Shown one piece after another: positions 1 through 7,914 of a DNA stretch of 22,435 nt. Within the stretch, counting starts at the first letter, position 1. Each line of letters starts with the position of its first letter. The position numbers and the translations under genes were made by a program. Source of the stretch: CAZEYT01 sp964516295 (GTDB lineage Bacteria; Verrucomicrobiota; Verrucomicrobiia; Chthoniobacterales; Terrimicrobiaceae). Location of the stretch: the NCBI GenBank assembly GCA_964516295.1, contig CAZEYT010000044.1, forward strand, positions 1 to 22,435, written 5' to 3'. A model generated the notes under the pieces. That model saw only the letters and a list, made by a program, of their open reading frames with translations, had not been told where the DNA came from and ran no database searches.

Positions 1-2317
1 GCGTTTCTACGATCTGATGTTGGAGAAGGTATAGGTGCTGCGCAACCTTTAGCGGCTCGCAATGCTTGTCCACGTAGTAGTGCTTGAACCCTTCGAATAT
101 CTCCTCGGGCGTGTTGCGGAAATCGAGGATAAAGGTGTCTTCCTTGCCCGCGCACGTGCGGTTCAGGCGCGATAGCGTCTGCACGGCCTGCAAGCCGGTG
201 AGCTTCTTGTCCACATACATGGTGTGAAGCAGCGGTTGATCGAAACCGGTCTGATACTTCTCCGCCACGAGCAACACCTGGTATTCGTGGCTGTCGAATC
301 GCTCCGGCAATTCGCTCTCTTTGATCCCGTCGTTCATGCTGACTTCGGTGAAGCTCTTCCCAGGGGCGAGCGGGTCTTCCACGATTCCGGAGAAAGCCAC
401 CAGGGTCCGCACGTCGGTATAGCCCTTTTCGGCAATGTAGGCATCGAAAGCACGTTTGTAGCGCACCGCGTGAAGCCGGCCATCCGTCACCACCATCGCC
501 TTGGCGCGGCCGCCGATCTTGTGTTTAACGTGGGTGCGGAAGTGCTCGACCATGATTTCGGTTTTCGTGCGCAGGTTGACCGCATGAAAGGTCAGCGTTC
601 GGGCCAGAGCCCGGGCGGCCTTCTTTCGCTGAACGTGCGGGTCATCGTCGCCGACCTGGACCAGACGAAAATACGCTTCGTACGTGATGTAATTCTTCAG
701 CACGTCGAGGATGAACTTTTCTTCGATGGCCTGGCGCATCGTGTAAAGGTGAAACGGTGCCTCGCCCGTGGGGCCGGGCTCGTCAAAAACCTTCAGCGTC
801 TTGTATTTTGGCGTTGCAGTGAAGGCGAAGAAGCTGAGGTTTGGCTGTTTCCCGCGCTTCATCATTTCCCGCACCACACCCGCGAGTTGATCGGCGTCGT
901 CGTCCGGGTCCAGCCCTTGATCGACTACGAATTGCGCGGCCTCCTCTTGAAGCCGGTCGGCATTCAGCACGCCCTTCAATTCCATGGCGCTTTCACCGGA
1001 TTGCGAGCTGTGCGCTTCGTCCACGATCACGGCGAATTGTTTGTCTTTCGTGGAGATGGCCATGCCGGGAAAACTCTCTTCCCGCAGCTTCTCCAGCGTT
1101 TCGGCGATGAATGGGAACTTCTGCAGGGTGGTGATGATGATCGGCGTGCCGTTGGCCAGTGCCTGCACGAGTTGGCGCGTGTCCTCGTCCACCTTCTGCA
1201 CCACGCCTTGCTTGTGGTCGAACTGGTAGATCGTGTTCTGGAGTTGCTGATCGAGAATGCGTCGATCCGTCACCACGATCACGGAATCGAATATCTTCTT
1301 GTCCGCCTCGTCATGCAGGGAGGAGAGGCGGTGCGCCAGCCAGGCGATGGAGTTGGACTTTCCCGAGCCAGCCGAGTGCTGCACAAGGTAATTGCGTCCC
1401 GGTCCATGGCTCTTTGCGTGGGCTACGATCCGCCGCACCGAGTCGAGTTGGTGATACCGGGGGAAAATCATCGTTTCCTTGGTAATCTTCTTGATGCCCT
1501 CGTCCGTGAGGATGCGCTTTTCCTCGACTTGCAGGTGCATGAACCGCCCGAGGATGTCGAGCAGGCTGTCTCGCTGCCAGACTTCGCGCCACAGGTAGGA
1601 TGTGCGATAGCCGCCATCCGCAGCGGGAGGATTTCCGGCGCGGCCTTCGTTCCCAAGATTGAAGGGGAGGAAATGCGTTTTATCGCCGCTCAGCCGGCTG
1701 GTCATCCAGACCTCGTCCTGATCCACCGCAAAATGCACCAGCGTGCGTTTGGTGAAATCAAAAATCGGTTCACGCTGATCCCGGTCCTTCTTGTATTGCT
1801 TCTTTGCGTCTTCGACCGTTTGGCCGGAAAGCGGGTTCTTGAGTTCCGCCGTTGCGATTGGCAGGCCGTTGAGGAAGAGAACCAGATCGAGCGACTTGGA
1901 ATGCTCCGTGCCGTAGTAAAGCTGTCGTGTTACCGAAAGCACGTTCTTGTGGCAGAGCGCCAGCGTGTCCGGGTTCATCCGATTGTTCGGGGCAAAGACC
2001 GCCACGCGGAGCAACTTTCCGTAGCACTTGAACCCTTGGCGGAGAACCTTGAGCATTCCCTTTGTCTCCAACTCCTTCACCAGATGATCCACCACCACCC
2101 TGGGCGTCTCTTCTCCGTGGATGGCGGCGAGGCTCTTCCAGAGCTTCTCCTGCGTGGCCTGGATGAAACCTACTACCAACGCCGGATCGAGCGCCCGCGC
2201 CTTGTCGTAACGATCCTTCGCCGGACCTTCACGGTAATCCACAAAGACATAACCGCCCTGCGTGGACAGATGGTCGACGATCGCATCTTCGAGGCAGGCT
2301 TCGGTGTGCTTCTTCAC
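1..2317 (-). CDS. hsdR: Type I restriction enzyme R subunit HsdR (3' end outside window)
   Basis: ATP-dependent translocase/endonuclease subunit of a type I restriction-modification complex; with HsdM and HsdS it cuts unmethylated DNA. The frame is open from a GTG at 2317 to the window edge (772 codons of a protein usually near 1000). An N-terminal PD-(D/E)XK nuclease core is visible: Asp144 in SLDLVLF, then Glu158 and Lys160 in TAELKNP. The SF2 helicase motor follows: Walker A SAGSGKS around 315-321, DEAH at 433-436, then FTATPK, YQTGFDQP (motif V) and QTLSRLNRT (motif VI, about 713-721). These motifs are all in one frame, so I see no frameshift. The GTG is the first plausible start after the upstream gene's stop, 30 nt away, with GGATAG ahead of it. 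It is the last gene of the operon, after the DUF4411 gene. The C-terminal HsdM-contact part is not visible. Confidence 0.95.
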   Translation of the reverse strand, partial: MKKHTEACLEDAIVDHLSTQGGYVFVDYREGPAKDRYDKARALDPALVVGFIQATQEKLWKSLAAIHGEETPRVVVDHLVKELETKGMLKVLRQGFKCYGKLLRVAVFAPNNRMNPDTLALCHKNVLSVTRQLYYGTEHSKSLDLVLFLNGLPIATAELKNPLSGQTVEDAKKQYKKDRDQREPIFDFTKRTLVHFAVDQDEVWMTSRLSGDKTHFLPFNLGNEGRAGNPPAADGGYRTSYLWREVWQRDSLLDILGRFMHLQVEEKRILTDEGIKKITKETMIFPRYHQLDSVRRIVAHAKSHGPGRNYLVQHSAGSGKSNSIAWLAHRLSSLHDEADKKIFDSVIVVTDRRILDQQLQNTIYQFDHKQGVVQKVDEDTRQLVQALANGTPIIITTLQKFPFIAETLEKLREESFPGMAISTKDKQFAVIVDEAHSSQSGESAMELKGVLNADRLQEEAAQFVVDQGLDPDDDADQLAGVVREMMKRGKQPNLSFFAFTATPKYKTLKVFDEPGPTGEAPFHLYTMRQAIEEKFILDVLKNYITYEAYFRLVQVGDDDPHVQRKKAARALARTLTFHAVNLRTKTEIMVEHFRTHVKHKIGGRAKAMVVTDGRLHAVRYKRAFDAYIAEKGYTDVRTLVAFSGIVEDPLAPGKSFTEVSMNDGIKESELPERFDSHEYQVLLVAEKYQTGFDQPLLHTMYVDKKLTGLQAVQTLSRLNRTCAGKEDTFILDFRNTPEEIFEGFKHYYVDKHCEPLKVAQHLYLLQHQIVET

Positions 2318-2347
2318 GGGGCTGAGACTATCCGAAAGTTCGTGAGA

Positions 2348-2863
2348 TCAGGCAGTGAAATGGAACTGGGCGCCCATCCGCTCCAGCATCTTGAAGGTGT
2401 CTTCGGTCTTCACCCTGAAGGCGTCGCAGACATCGGGTAGCTTAATGGTTTTTTGTGAATCAGGGGCGCGTTCCTCATTGGTCACCACGATGCTTCCATG
2501 CGCTCGTCCATAGGCGACGAGCCAACCGTCTGCGCCACTGGCGAACTTGGCCTTGGCGGCATCCGTGTAGCGGGGATGCCGCTGGGCCCACAGCATAATC
2601 TCACCAAAAGCATTGATGACATCCTTGGCTCCGCAGGCATGGAAAAAAGACTCCGGCACAGACTGGTCGACCCATCGGACGAGATCGTCTTCCGGGCTGC
2701 CGTTGAGCAGTTCCTGCCGCACACGGTCGATGCTGTGAACCCGGTCCTTGGAATGGCCATGGAGGAGGCTTTGCCAAAAGCCCGGGCAGATCGGGAAGGC
2801 ATAGTAGCGATTCTTGGCGGTAATCAGGACATCGGAATCGATGACGAAGCGGGGGGAACTCAT
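2348..2863 (-). CDS. DUF4411 family PIN-like protein, putative toxin nuclease
   Basis: A 171-residue protein of the DUF4411 family, a PIN-domain-like group often paired with ImmA/IrrE proteins. It starts with a beta strand and acidic pair (FVIDSDVLI, Asp9 and Asp11), followed by the family signature YYAFPICPGFW at 20-30. It has a mid-domain Glu51 (RQELLNG), Asp112 (GADGWLVAYG) and VVTNEE at 126-131. These match the spacing of PIN acidic metal-binding residues, so an RNase activity is plausible but inferred. The ATG start overlaps the 3' end of the XRE/ImmA gene by 4 nt, indicating translational coupling, and hsdR begins 30 nt after its stop. By family precedent it would be the toxic or effector half of the pair, with the neighbour controlling it. 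No catalytic role in restriction itself can be claimed. Confidence 0.85.
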   Translation of the reverse strand: MSSPRFVIDSDVLITAKNRYYAFPICPGFWQSLLHGHSKDRVHSIDRVRQELLNGSPEDDLVRWVDQSVPESFFHACGAKDVINAFGEIMLWAQRHPRYTDAAKAKFASGADGWLVAYGRAHGSIVVTNEERAPDSQKTIKLPDVCDAFRVKTEDTFKMLERMGAQFHFTA

Positions 2864-4032
2864 GGCAGCGAGATTCCGATTTTTCGGGCGTATTCCTGAA
2901 AAGTGCCGCCGTTGAGACCGGAGAGGTCATAGGCTTCGCCGAAGCCGATGCGGCCTTCCTTGGCCGCCCGGATCACATGGGTCGCGAAGAGCTGGCCCAC
3001 CCGCGTGTTTTGATTGTTGTAGAAATCACCGCCGCCGGACTTTTGCTGGTTCCGATGATACTCCCTGCCCGTATAGTCGGCATAAAAGCGGAAGAACTCT
3101 TCCCGCTCGACCAAGCGGAGGTCCTTGCAGCGACGTCCGATCACCACCGGACTCACCTTGAAATGAGCTGCCAGTGCCTCGAAAGGAGATGCTCGCCGGG
3201 CCGCCTTGGGCCAGATCTCGCGCAACTCAGCGGCCGGGACTAGGAATTCGGCCGCTGCCTGATCACAGAACGACTCGACCTCGCTGCCAGTCGGCGACAG
3301 TCCCTCGAAGCCAGAAAGTCCTTCACCAGCCGCCCCCAACCACAAATGAGCCAACTCATGGGCGAGAGTGAACATCTGGGCGGACTTGGCATCCGCACCA
3401 TTGACGAAAATCAGCGGGGCATAAGGATCGCTGAGGGCGAAACCGCGAAACTCTTTCACGCTCAGCTTCCGGCTGGTGTTGTTGCCCACTACGCCATTCA
3501 TTACCGCCATCACACCAAGATCCTCAATCGCCTCGCGCAACTTTCCCAAGGCAGCCGACCAGCTTGCCTGCTGCTTCGCCCACTCCCTGTCCAAGCCGAC
3601 GACGCGACGCATTTCGCGTCCGATCGCGGTGGGGTCGTCAGCGAGCTTCGCGCTGCCCACAAAGTGCAGCGGTTCTGCTCCGGAGTCCTGATGCTCTTCG
3701 CTCAGCCAATTCTGACGCCTCTGCATGGCGTGAATGGTGTCCAACAATTCGGGACTGGGCCGGGTGCCCCGGTTGGATTCCAAAGTGCGGAAGTCCGCCA
3801 CCGGTAATTTGTCTTCAGGTGGTTCAGGAAGAAAAAGATACCCAAACGGCGTGTGTGTCTTCTCCGCCAGCTTTTCCGCCCTCTTGTAGGTGATGACTCC
3901 ATCGCGTTCCCACTGCGCGACCCGGTCGGCCGGATCGGCGGTGATCCCGAGCTTCTTGCCCAAATCCGTCTCGCTGAGCCCGGCGCGGCGGCGGGCCCAT
4001 TCCAAGACTCTCGGTTGGAGCGTGACGTTCAT
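2860..4032 (-). CDS. XRE helix-turn-helix / ImmA-IrrE family metalloprotease
   Basis: A 390-residue two-domain protein. Residues about 7-60 form an XRE-type helix-turn-helix (AGLSETDLGKKLGI, then a recognition-helix-like segment ending VAQWERDG). Residues about 150-270 carry a zinc peptidase core of the ImmA/IrrE (COG2856) type: FTLAHELAHLWLG with His225, Glu226 and His229, and downstream EVESFCDQAAAEFLVP, where Glu253 is the likely third ligand. Family members cleave repressors or act as antitoxin-like regulators. The gene begins 9 nt after the hsdS stop and overlaps the DUF4411 gene by 4 nt, so it is cotranscribed with both. The likely role is regulation of the DUF4411 partner and possibly of the whole operon through the DNA-binding domain; that role is inferred. 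The ~120-residue C-terminal tail is typical of long COG2856 proteins. Confidence 0.9.
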   Translation of the reverse strand: MNVTLQPRVLEWARRRAGLSETDLGKKLGITADPADRVAQWERDGVITYKRAEKLAEKTHTPFGYLFLPEPPEDKLPVADFRTLESNRGTRPSPELLDTIHAMQRRQNWLSEEHQDSGAEPLHFVGSAKLADDPTAIGREMRRVVGLDREWAKQQASWSAALGKLREAIEDLGVMAVMNGVVGNNTSRKLSVKEFRGFALSDPYAPLIFVNGADAKSAQMFTLAHELAHLWLGAAGEGLSGFEGLSPTGSEVESFCDQAAAEFLVPAAELREIWPKAARRASPFEALAAHFKVSPVVIGRRCKDLRLVEREEFFRFYADYTGREYHRNQQKSGGGDFYNNQNTRVGQLFATHVIRAAKEGRIGFGEAYDLSGLNGGTFQEYARKIGISLP

Positions 4033-4041
4033 CGGAAGAAT

Positions 4042-5451
4042 TTACGCTTCCTGACTGGCAGGGGCAATTCCGGGCTCCTCCCCTTTCGGAATCTTCACTC
4101 CGCGCACGTCGATCTTGCCCGTCGTCGCGGCGGTGATCAGGGCGGAGCGGTATTCGGTTAGGCGGGCGATGGCGGATTCCACTTTTGATGCCAACCGTTT
4201 GAGCTTTGAGGTTGCGACATCCAATTGGTGGGCAATTTCAACTTGCTCATCAAGTGGTGGTGCCGCCAGCACCAGATCGGCAATCGTTGTTGTGTTGAGG
4301 CCGCTCAGAATGGCACCCCGTTTGATCAATTGGACTTGGAACTGCAGATACTCAGACTCCCGAAATGCGTGGAGCAGGAATCGGGTTGAAAGACCCTCGG
4401 AATTCACCCGCAATCTAATCGTGTCAGAGTCAATAATCCCGGGATGTGCTCCGTCTGGAAAGATCGCACACCCGCCAATGCTACCCTTTCGTGTGAAAAG
4501 AAAATCTCCCTCTCTCGCACCGTATTGGCTCAATTCCGCATATTGGTCGGATGTCAGCCATCGGTTCCCTTTACTGAAATCGCCGCTCAGGACGTTTTCT
4601 TGGCCGTAGAGCTTGAACTCACCAGTCTCGGCATAAATCAGATCTGTGAGCATTCCGCCGAATGGGCCAATTTGAATCCCTGCGCCTTTTGCGTCATCTG
4701 TTTGAAACTTCAGCCGCTTCACCTCCCAATGCTCCGGCACGTGGCCTAGCCAGGGGATGCCTGAGTCGCGGAGGGGGGCGGCGGGGTTGAGGCCGCGGGT
4801 GACGGCTTGGGTGATGACCGCGAGGCGCTTCTCCTTGAGCTTTTCCAGCAGCTCCAGCTTCCGCGCGATCAGCGCGTCAATCTGCCCCGTCTTCCAGTCC
4901 AGAAACGCGGCGATTTGCTGCTGCTCGGAAACCGAAGGAAGCGCGATGCGCAGATTCTTCGTCCCATGATACGTGAGGCCAAAGCGAGTAACGCCATTTG
5001 CTGCCAAATAGAACTGGTATGCGCTCAGTCGCGACGCCACGGCGTAAAACAGGTAGTCGCCCATAACTTCGTTTTCGTTTGGACGCATGATCGTGAGATG
5101 GTAGCCGCAGACGAGGTCATCCGCTGTTTCGGCGATCAAGGCAGGCACTCCAATATCGTCGGGAGTTTCCGAGTCCTTCGTTATGACCACATCGCCGACA
5201 CGCAGACCGAAGCGATCAATCTGAGCTTCCGTGGCCGTGGCTTCCATGAAGTCGAGGGCCATGGTGACTTTGTCATTCTTGTAAACGTCAACGTAGTTGC
5301 ACAGTCTGACCGCCTTTTCGCCCTCCTCCGACTTTTTATCCACGTTGCTGGTGCGCAGCTCGGCAACATTGTGAATCCGTTCTTCTCGCCAACCCGACGG
5401 CAGGGCGGGAAAGAACCTCACCACATCGTTCTGATACCGGTGGCGGCTCAT
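4042..5451 (-). CDS. hsdS: Type I restriction enzyme specificity subunit HsdS
   Basis: A 469-residue DNA-recognition subunit that sets the bipartite target of the HsdM methylase and HsdR nuclease. The two-repeat HsdS layout is clear: target recognition domain 1 at about 1-175, a conserved helical spacer at about 178-222 (EQQQIAAFLDWKTGQIDALI, then EKLKEKR and ITQAVTRGL), TRD2 at about 230-400 beginning at GIPWLGHVPEHWEVKRL, and a second helical spacer at about 405-447 ending EYRSALITAATTGKIDVRG. The ATG overlaps the hsdM stop by 4 nt (ATGA). TRD-coding stretches are near 50% GC in 60-nt samples, while the conserved spacer sampled at 4741-4800 is about 77%. This is the mosaic expected where recognition domains have been exchanged. 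I see no stop or frameshift, so the gene looks functional. The recognised sequence cannot be read from the protein. Confidence 0.95.
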   Translation of the reverse strand: MSRHRYQNDVVRFFPALPSGWREERIHNVAELRTSNVDKKSEEGEKAVRLCNYVDVYKNDKVTMALDFMEATATEAQIDRFGLRVGDVVITKDSETPDDIGVPALIAETADDLVCGYHLTIMRPNENEVMGDYLFYAVASRLSAYQFYLAANGVTRFGLTYHGTKNLRIALPSVSEQQQIAAFLDWKTGQIDALIARKLELLEKLKEKRLAVITQAVTRGLNPAAPLRDSGIPWLGHVPEHWEVKRLKFQTDDAKGAGIQIGPFGGMLTDLIYAETGEFKLYGQENVLSGDFSKGNRWLTSDQYAELSQYGAREGDFLFTRKGSIGGCAIFPDGAHPGIIDSDTIRLRVNSEGLSTRFLLHAFRESEYLQFQVQLIKRGAILSGLNTTTIADLVLAAPPLDEQVEIAHQLDVATSKLKRLASKVESAIARLTEYRSALITAATTGKIDVRGVKIPKGEEPGIAPASQEA

Positions 5452-7718
5452 GCTGTGACCTCCTTCAGCAGGACCATGATTTCCTTTTCCAGATCGGTGA
5501 TGTCCTTCTCGATCTGTTCCAGCGGGCGCGGGGCCTCGTATTCGTAGAAGTGGCGGTTGAAGGGGATTTCGTAGCCGACCTTGATTTTGCTGTGGTCAAT
5601 CCACGCATCCGGGCGGTAGGGCAGCACTTCTGCGGTGAGGTAGGCTTCGCAGTGGTCGCGCACAAGCTCAAGTAGCGGCTGCACGTCCACCTTGCCCTTG
5701 TTCTTCTTACCCTCGTAGTCGAGCGGCAGCGGCAGCGCGAGGCCGGGCGGGAACGGCACGTTCTCGGTGTCGCGCAGGTCGGGGTCCGGCTCGGGGTTGC
5801 CCTTCTTGTCCCGGCAGATTTCCGCTGATGGATCCTTCTCTCCCAGGCTGCCGGGGGCGAGCAAGGCGTCAAACAGCTTTGTATCCAACTCCAGCCCGTC
5901 CAGACTGAGGTAATCGTTCAACTCCAGAACAAAGCTGGCGCGGTCGCGGATCGTTGTTCCGTTCTCGAACATCCCCTTCATGCGCTCGAGCGCGTTGAGA
6001 ATCGCGTTTTGCGCCTCCGTTCCGAGCAGTTCCTCCTCGAGGATCTTTTTCTGGTCCTTCCGCTTGCGGGAAATGGAAAGCCCCTGAAAGGCGCTCGTTT
6101 TCCGAAACCTCTCAATGCGATCGTCGGTGACGGCAAAGTTCAGCCGCAGCGGGCGCTCGACGGTGATCTTGAGGTAGCCGAAGTCCTGGTTGTCGAAGAT
6201 CTTGCTTACGAAGAGGCTCTTCGACTGGTCGCGCTTCGGGTCCACGTTGGTCTGAATCGCGGCCACCGTCGTGCGGACATCATGCACGAAGCCGCCATAA
6301 AGTTTGGTGAGGACCTCGATATGGTTCGGCATGCCCTCGGTGCCGTCGCCGAGCTGCTTGCGCTTGTCACCGAGGCTTTTCTTCATCTTCCACGCGAAGT
6401 CGGTGCCATTGATGAGCTGCACCTTGCCCCGGCGTTCCTTGCGCTTCCGGTTGGTGACAATCCAGATGTAAGTGGAGATGCCGGTATTGTAGAAAAGCTG
6501 GTCGGGCAGGCCGACGACAGCCTCCAGCATGTCATTCTCGATGATCCAGCGGCGGATGTTGCTCTCGCCACTGCCGGCGTCGCCTGTGAACAGAGGCGAG
6601 CCATTGAAGACGATCCCGATGCGTGCGCCTTCGCCGCCGTCTTTCGGCGGGGGCTCCATTTTCGAGATCATGTGGAGCAGGAAGAGCAAAGCACCATCAT
6701 TGATGCGCGGCAGGCCAGGGCCAAAACGCCCGGCGAATCCAAACTTCTCGTGCTCGGTCGTGACGTGATCCTTCTCCGGCTTCCACTCCACGCCGAAGGG
6801 CGGATTTGCCAGCATGTAGTGGAATTTCTCGTCCGGGTGACCATCGCCATCGACAAAGCCTTCCTTGGCTTTGCCCGTGCCGAGGGTGTTTCCGTAAACG
6901 ATGTTTTTCACGTCCTCGCCCTTGATCATGAGATCGGAGCCGCAAATGGCGTAGGACTCCGGGTTGTATTCCTGACCGAAAAGCTCGAGGTTCGCGCTGG
7001 GGTTGAGACCGCTGTCGGGATCGACGATGAGCTTTTCCGACTCCGAGAGCATACCGCCCGTGCCCGCTGTGGGATCGTAGATTTTGATGACTTTGCCCTC
7101 CCGGTAAACGAGGTCGTCGTAGGTAAAGAGGAGACTCACCATGAGCTTGATGACCTCCCGCGGGGTGAAGTGGTCCCCGGCCTCCTCGTTGGCCTGTTCG
7201 TTGAAGCGGCGGACGAGATCCTCGAACACGTAGCCCATCGCGATGTTGGGGATAGTGTCCGGGTGCAGGTCCACAGCAGCGACCTCCTTGACCACCTCGA
7301 ACAGGCGGTTCGCTTCCTCCAACTTCTCGATTTCGTCGGCAAAGTTGAATTTCTCGATGATTCTCCGGGCACGGGTGGAGAGGCCGGAGATGTACTTCAG
7401 GAGGTTCGGCGCGAGTTTGTCTGGATCCCCAAGGAGTTTTTTAAAGGTGAACTCGCTGGTGTTGTGGAAATTCAGCCTGAACTTCTGATTGATGATCTTC
7501 TCGATGGTCTCGGCGTCATGTTTGCCCTCTGCCTTGAGCTTCTTGTGCATCGCGATGACCTGATCCTTCGTTTCCTCGAGGACGCAATCGAGGCGGCGCA
7601 GCACAGTGAGCGGGATCATTACCCGGCGGTATTGGGGAGGTCGGTATGGGCCGCGGAGGAGATTGGCGATGTTCCAAATGACATCACCGTGCTCTTTGAA
7701 AGCTTCAAGGTTCTTCAT
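5448..7718 (-). CDS. hsdM: Type I restriction-modification DNA methyltransferase HsdM
   Basis: A 756-residue N6-adenine methyltransferase subunit. It protects host sites and is needed for restriction by HsdR. The N-terminal helical bundle (about 1-150) is followed by the conserved GDHFTPREVIKLM entry. The SAM-binding motif I DPTAGTGGM starts at Asp215 and the catalytic motif IV NPPFG at Asn305. GLPRINDGALLFLLHMI and a VVGLPDQLFYNTGI segment are also typical of HsdM. The last 200 residues form the long C-terminal extension seen in the larger HsdM subgroup and contain a charged stretch, EQIEKDITDLEKEIM. The ATG at 7718 has no clear Shine-Dalgarno sequence and overlaps the stop of a 34-codon upstream ORF (ATGA), suggesting coupled translation. 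It is the first large gene of the operon. Confidence 0.96.
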   Translation of the reverse strand: MKNLEAFKEHGDVIWNIANLLRGPYRPPQYRRVMIPLTVLRRLDCVLEETKDQVIAMHKKLKAEGKHDAETIEKIINQKFRLNFHNTSEFTFKKLLGDPDKLAPNLLKYISGLSTRARRIIEKFNFADEIEKLEEANRLFEVVKEVAAVDLHPDTIPNIAMGYVFEDLVRRFNEQANEEAGDHFTPREVIKLMVSLLFTYDDLVYREGKVIKIYDPTAGTGGMLSESEKLIVDPDSGLNPSANLELFGQEYNPESYAICGSDLMIKGEDVKNIVYGNTLGTGKAKEGFVDGDGHPDEKFHYMLANPPFGVEWKPEKDHVTTEHEKFGFAGRFGPGLPRINDGALLFLLHMISKMEPPPKDGGEGARIGIVFNGSPLFTGDAGSGESNIRRWIIENDMLEAVVGLPDQLFYNTGISTYIWIVTNRKRKERRGKVQLINGTDFAWKMKKSLGDKRKQLGDGTEGMPNHIEVLTKLYGGFVHDVRTTVAAIQTNVDPKRDQSKSLFVSKIFDNQDFGYLKITVERPLRLNFAVTDDRIERFRKTSAFQGLSISRKRKDQKKILEEELLGTEAQNAILNALERMKGMFENGTTIRDRASFVLELNDYLSLDGLELDTKLFDALLAPGSLGEKDPSAEICRDKKGNPEPDPDLRDTENVPFPPGLALPLPLDYEGKKNKGKVDVQPLLELVRDHCEAYLTAEVLPYRPDAWIDHSKIKVGYEIPFNRHFYEYEAPRPLEQIEKDITDLEKEIMVLLKEVTA

Positions 7719-7819
7719 GAAGAGGAGAGCTGAGGCATAAATGCCCGGTTCGCGCGCTCGGAAGCTCCGGCATTCTGCCAGCGGTCGATAAACGTCGAAG
7801 GGTCAGCGGGGTCGGGCAT
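7715..7819 (-). pseudogene. 34-codon ORF resembling the N-terminus of a type IIG/IIL-type DNA methylase
   Basis: A short ATG-initiated frame encodes 34 residues, with the core PSTFIDRWQNAGASERAN at positions 7-24. From memory, FI-x-RW followed by a G-A-x-E-R-A-N block is the characteristic start of large single-chain (MmeI/type IIG-like) DNA methyltransferases and their relatives. After that block the similarity fades (RAFMPQL) and a stop follows. The stop overlaps the hsdM start codon by 4 nt in the ATGA arrangement, so it could also serve as a leader ORF feeding ribosomes into hsdM. Two readings are open: a decayed remnant of an older methylase displaced by the present hsd operon, or a retained coupling peptide. 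The likeness is by eye only and was not searched. Confidence 0.5.
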
Positions 7820-7834
7820 CTGAACGAGACGGCC

Positions 7835-7863
7835 CTTTTAGCGCAACCAACTGTTTTGGGCAA
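7835..7863 (-). promoter_or_regulatory. Candidate sigma70-like promoter of the hsd operon
   Basis: On the minus strand a TTGCCC -35-like hexamer (7858-7863) is followed by exactly 17 nt and a TAAAAG -10-like hexamer (7835-7840). Each matches four of six consensus positions. It lies 15 nt upstream of the 34-codon ORF and about 115 nt upstream of hsdM, and points into the operon. The spacing is ideal but the hexamers are imperfect. Confidence 0.4.
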
Positions 7864-7871
7864 ATGCGAAA

Positions 7872-7894
7872 TTCGAAATGAGGAGTTCGAAATG
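7872..7894. repeat. Direct repeat of TTCGAAATG upstream of the hsd promoter
   Basis: The nonamer TTCGAAATG occurs at 7872-7880 and again at 7886-7894, 14 nt start to start. Each copy contains the palindrome TTCGAA. The pair sits just upstream of the candidate -35 hexamer, a position suited to a regulator such as the operon's own XRE-domain protein. A binding function is inferred. Confidence 0.5.
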
Positions 7895-7914
7895 TTGCAC
7901 TACCGATGGAGTTT

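Noticed and set aside
224..2440. Very long plus-strand open frame (738 codons) opposite hsdR
   Set aside because: It is antisense to HsdR, whose nuclease and helicase motifs are all in frame on the minus strand. The plus translation has no recognisable domain and reflects GC-rich codon bias.
1..7718. Insertion sequence or integrase marking the RM operon as a mobile island
   Set aside because: No transposase, integrase, terminal inverted repeat or tRNA-derived attachment site is visible; only composition within hsdS hints at transfer.
6009..7733. 574-codon plus-strand open frame opposite hsdM
   Set aside because: HsdM motifs DPTAGTGGM and NPPFG are on the minus strand in the same DNA; the plus frame has no family signature.
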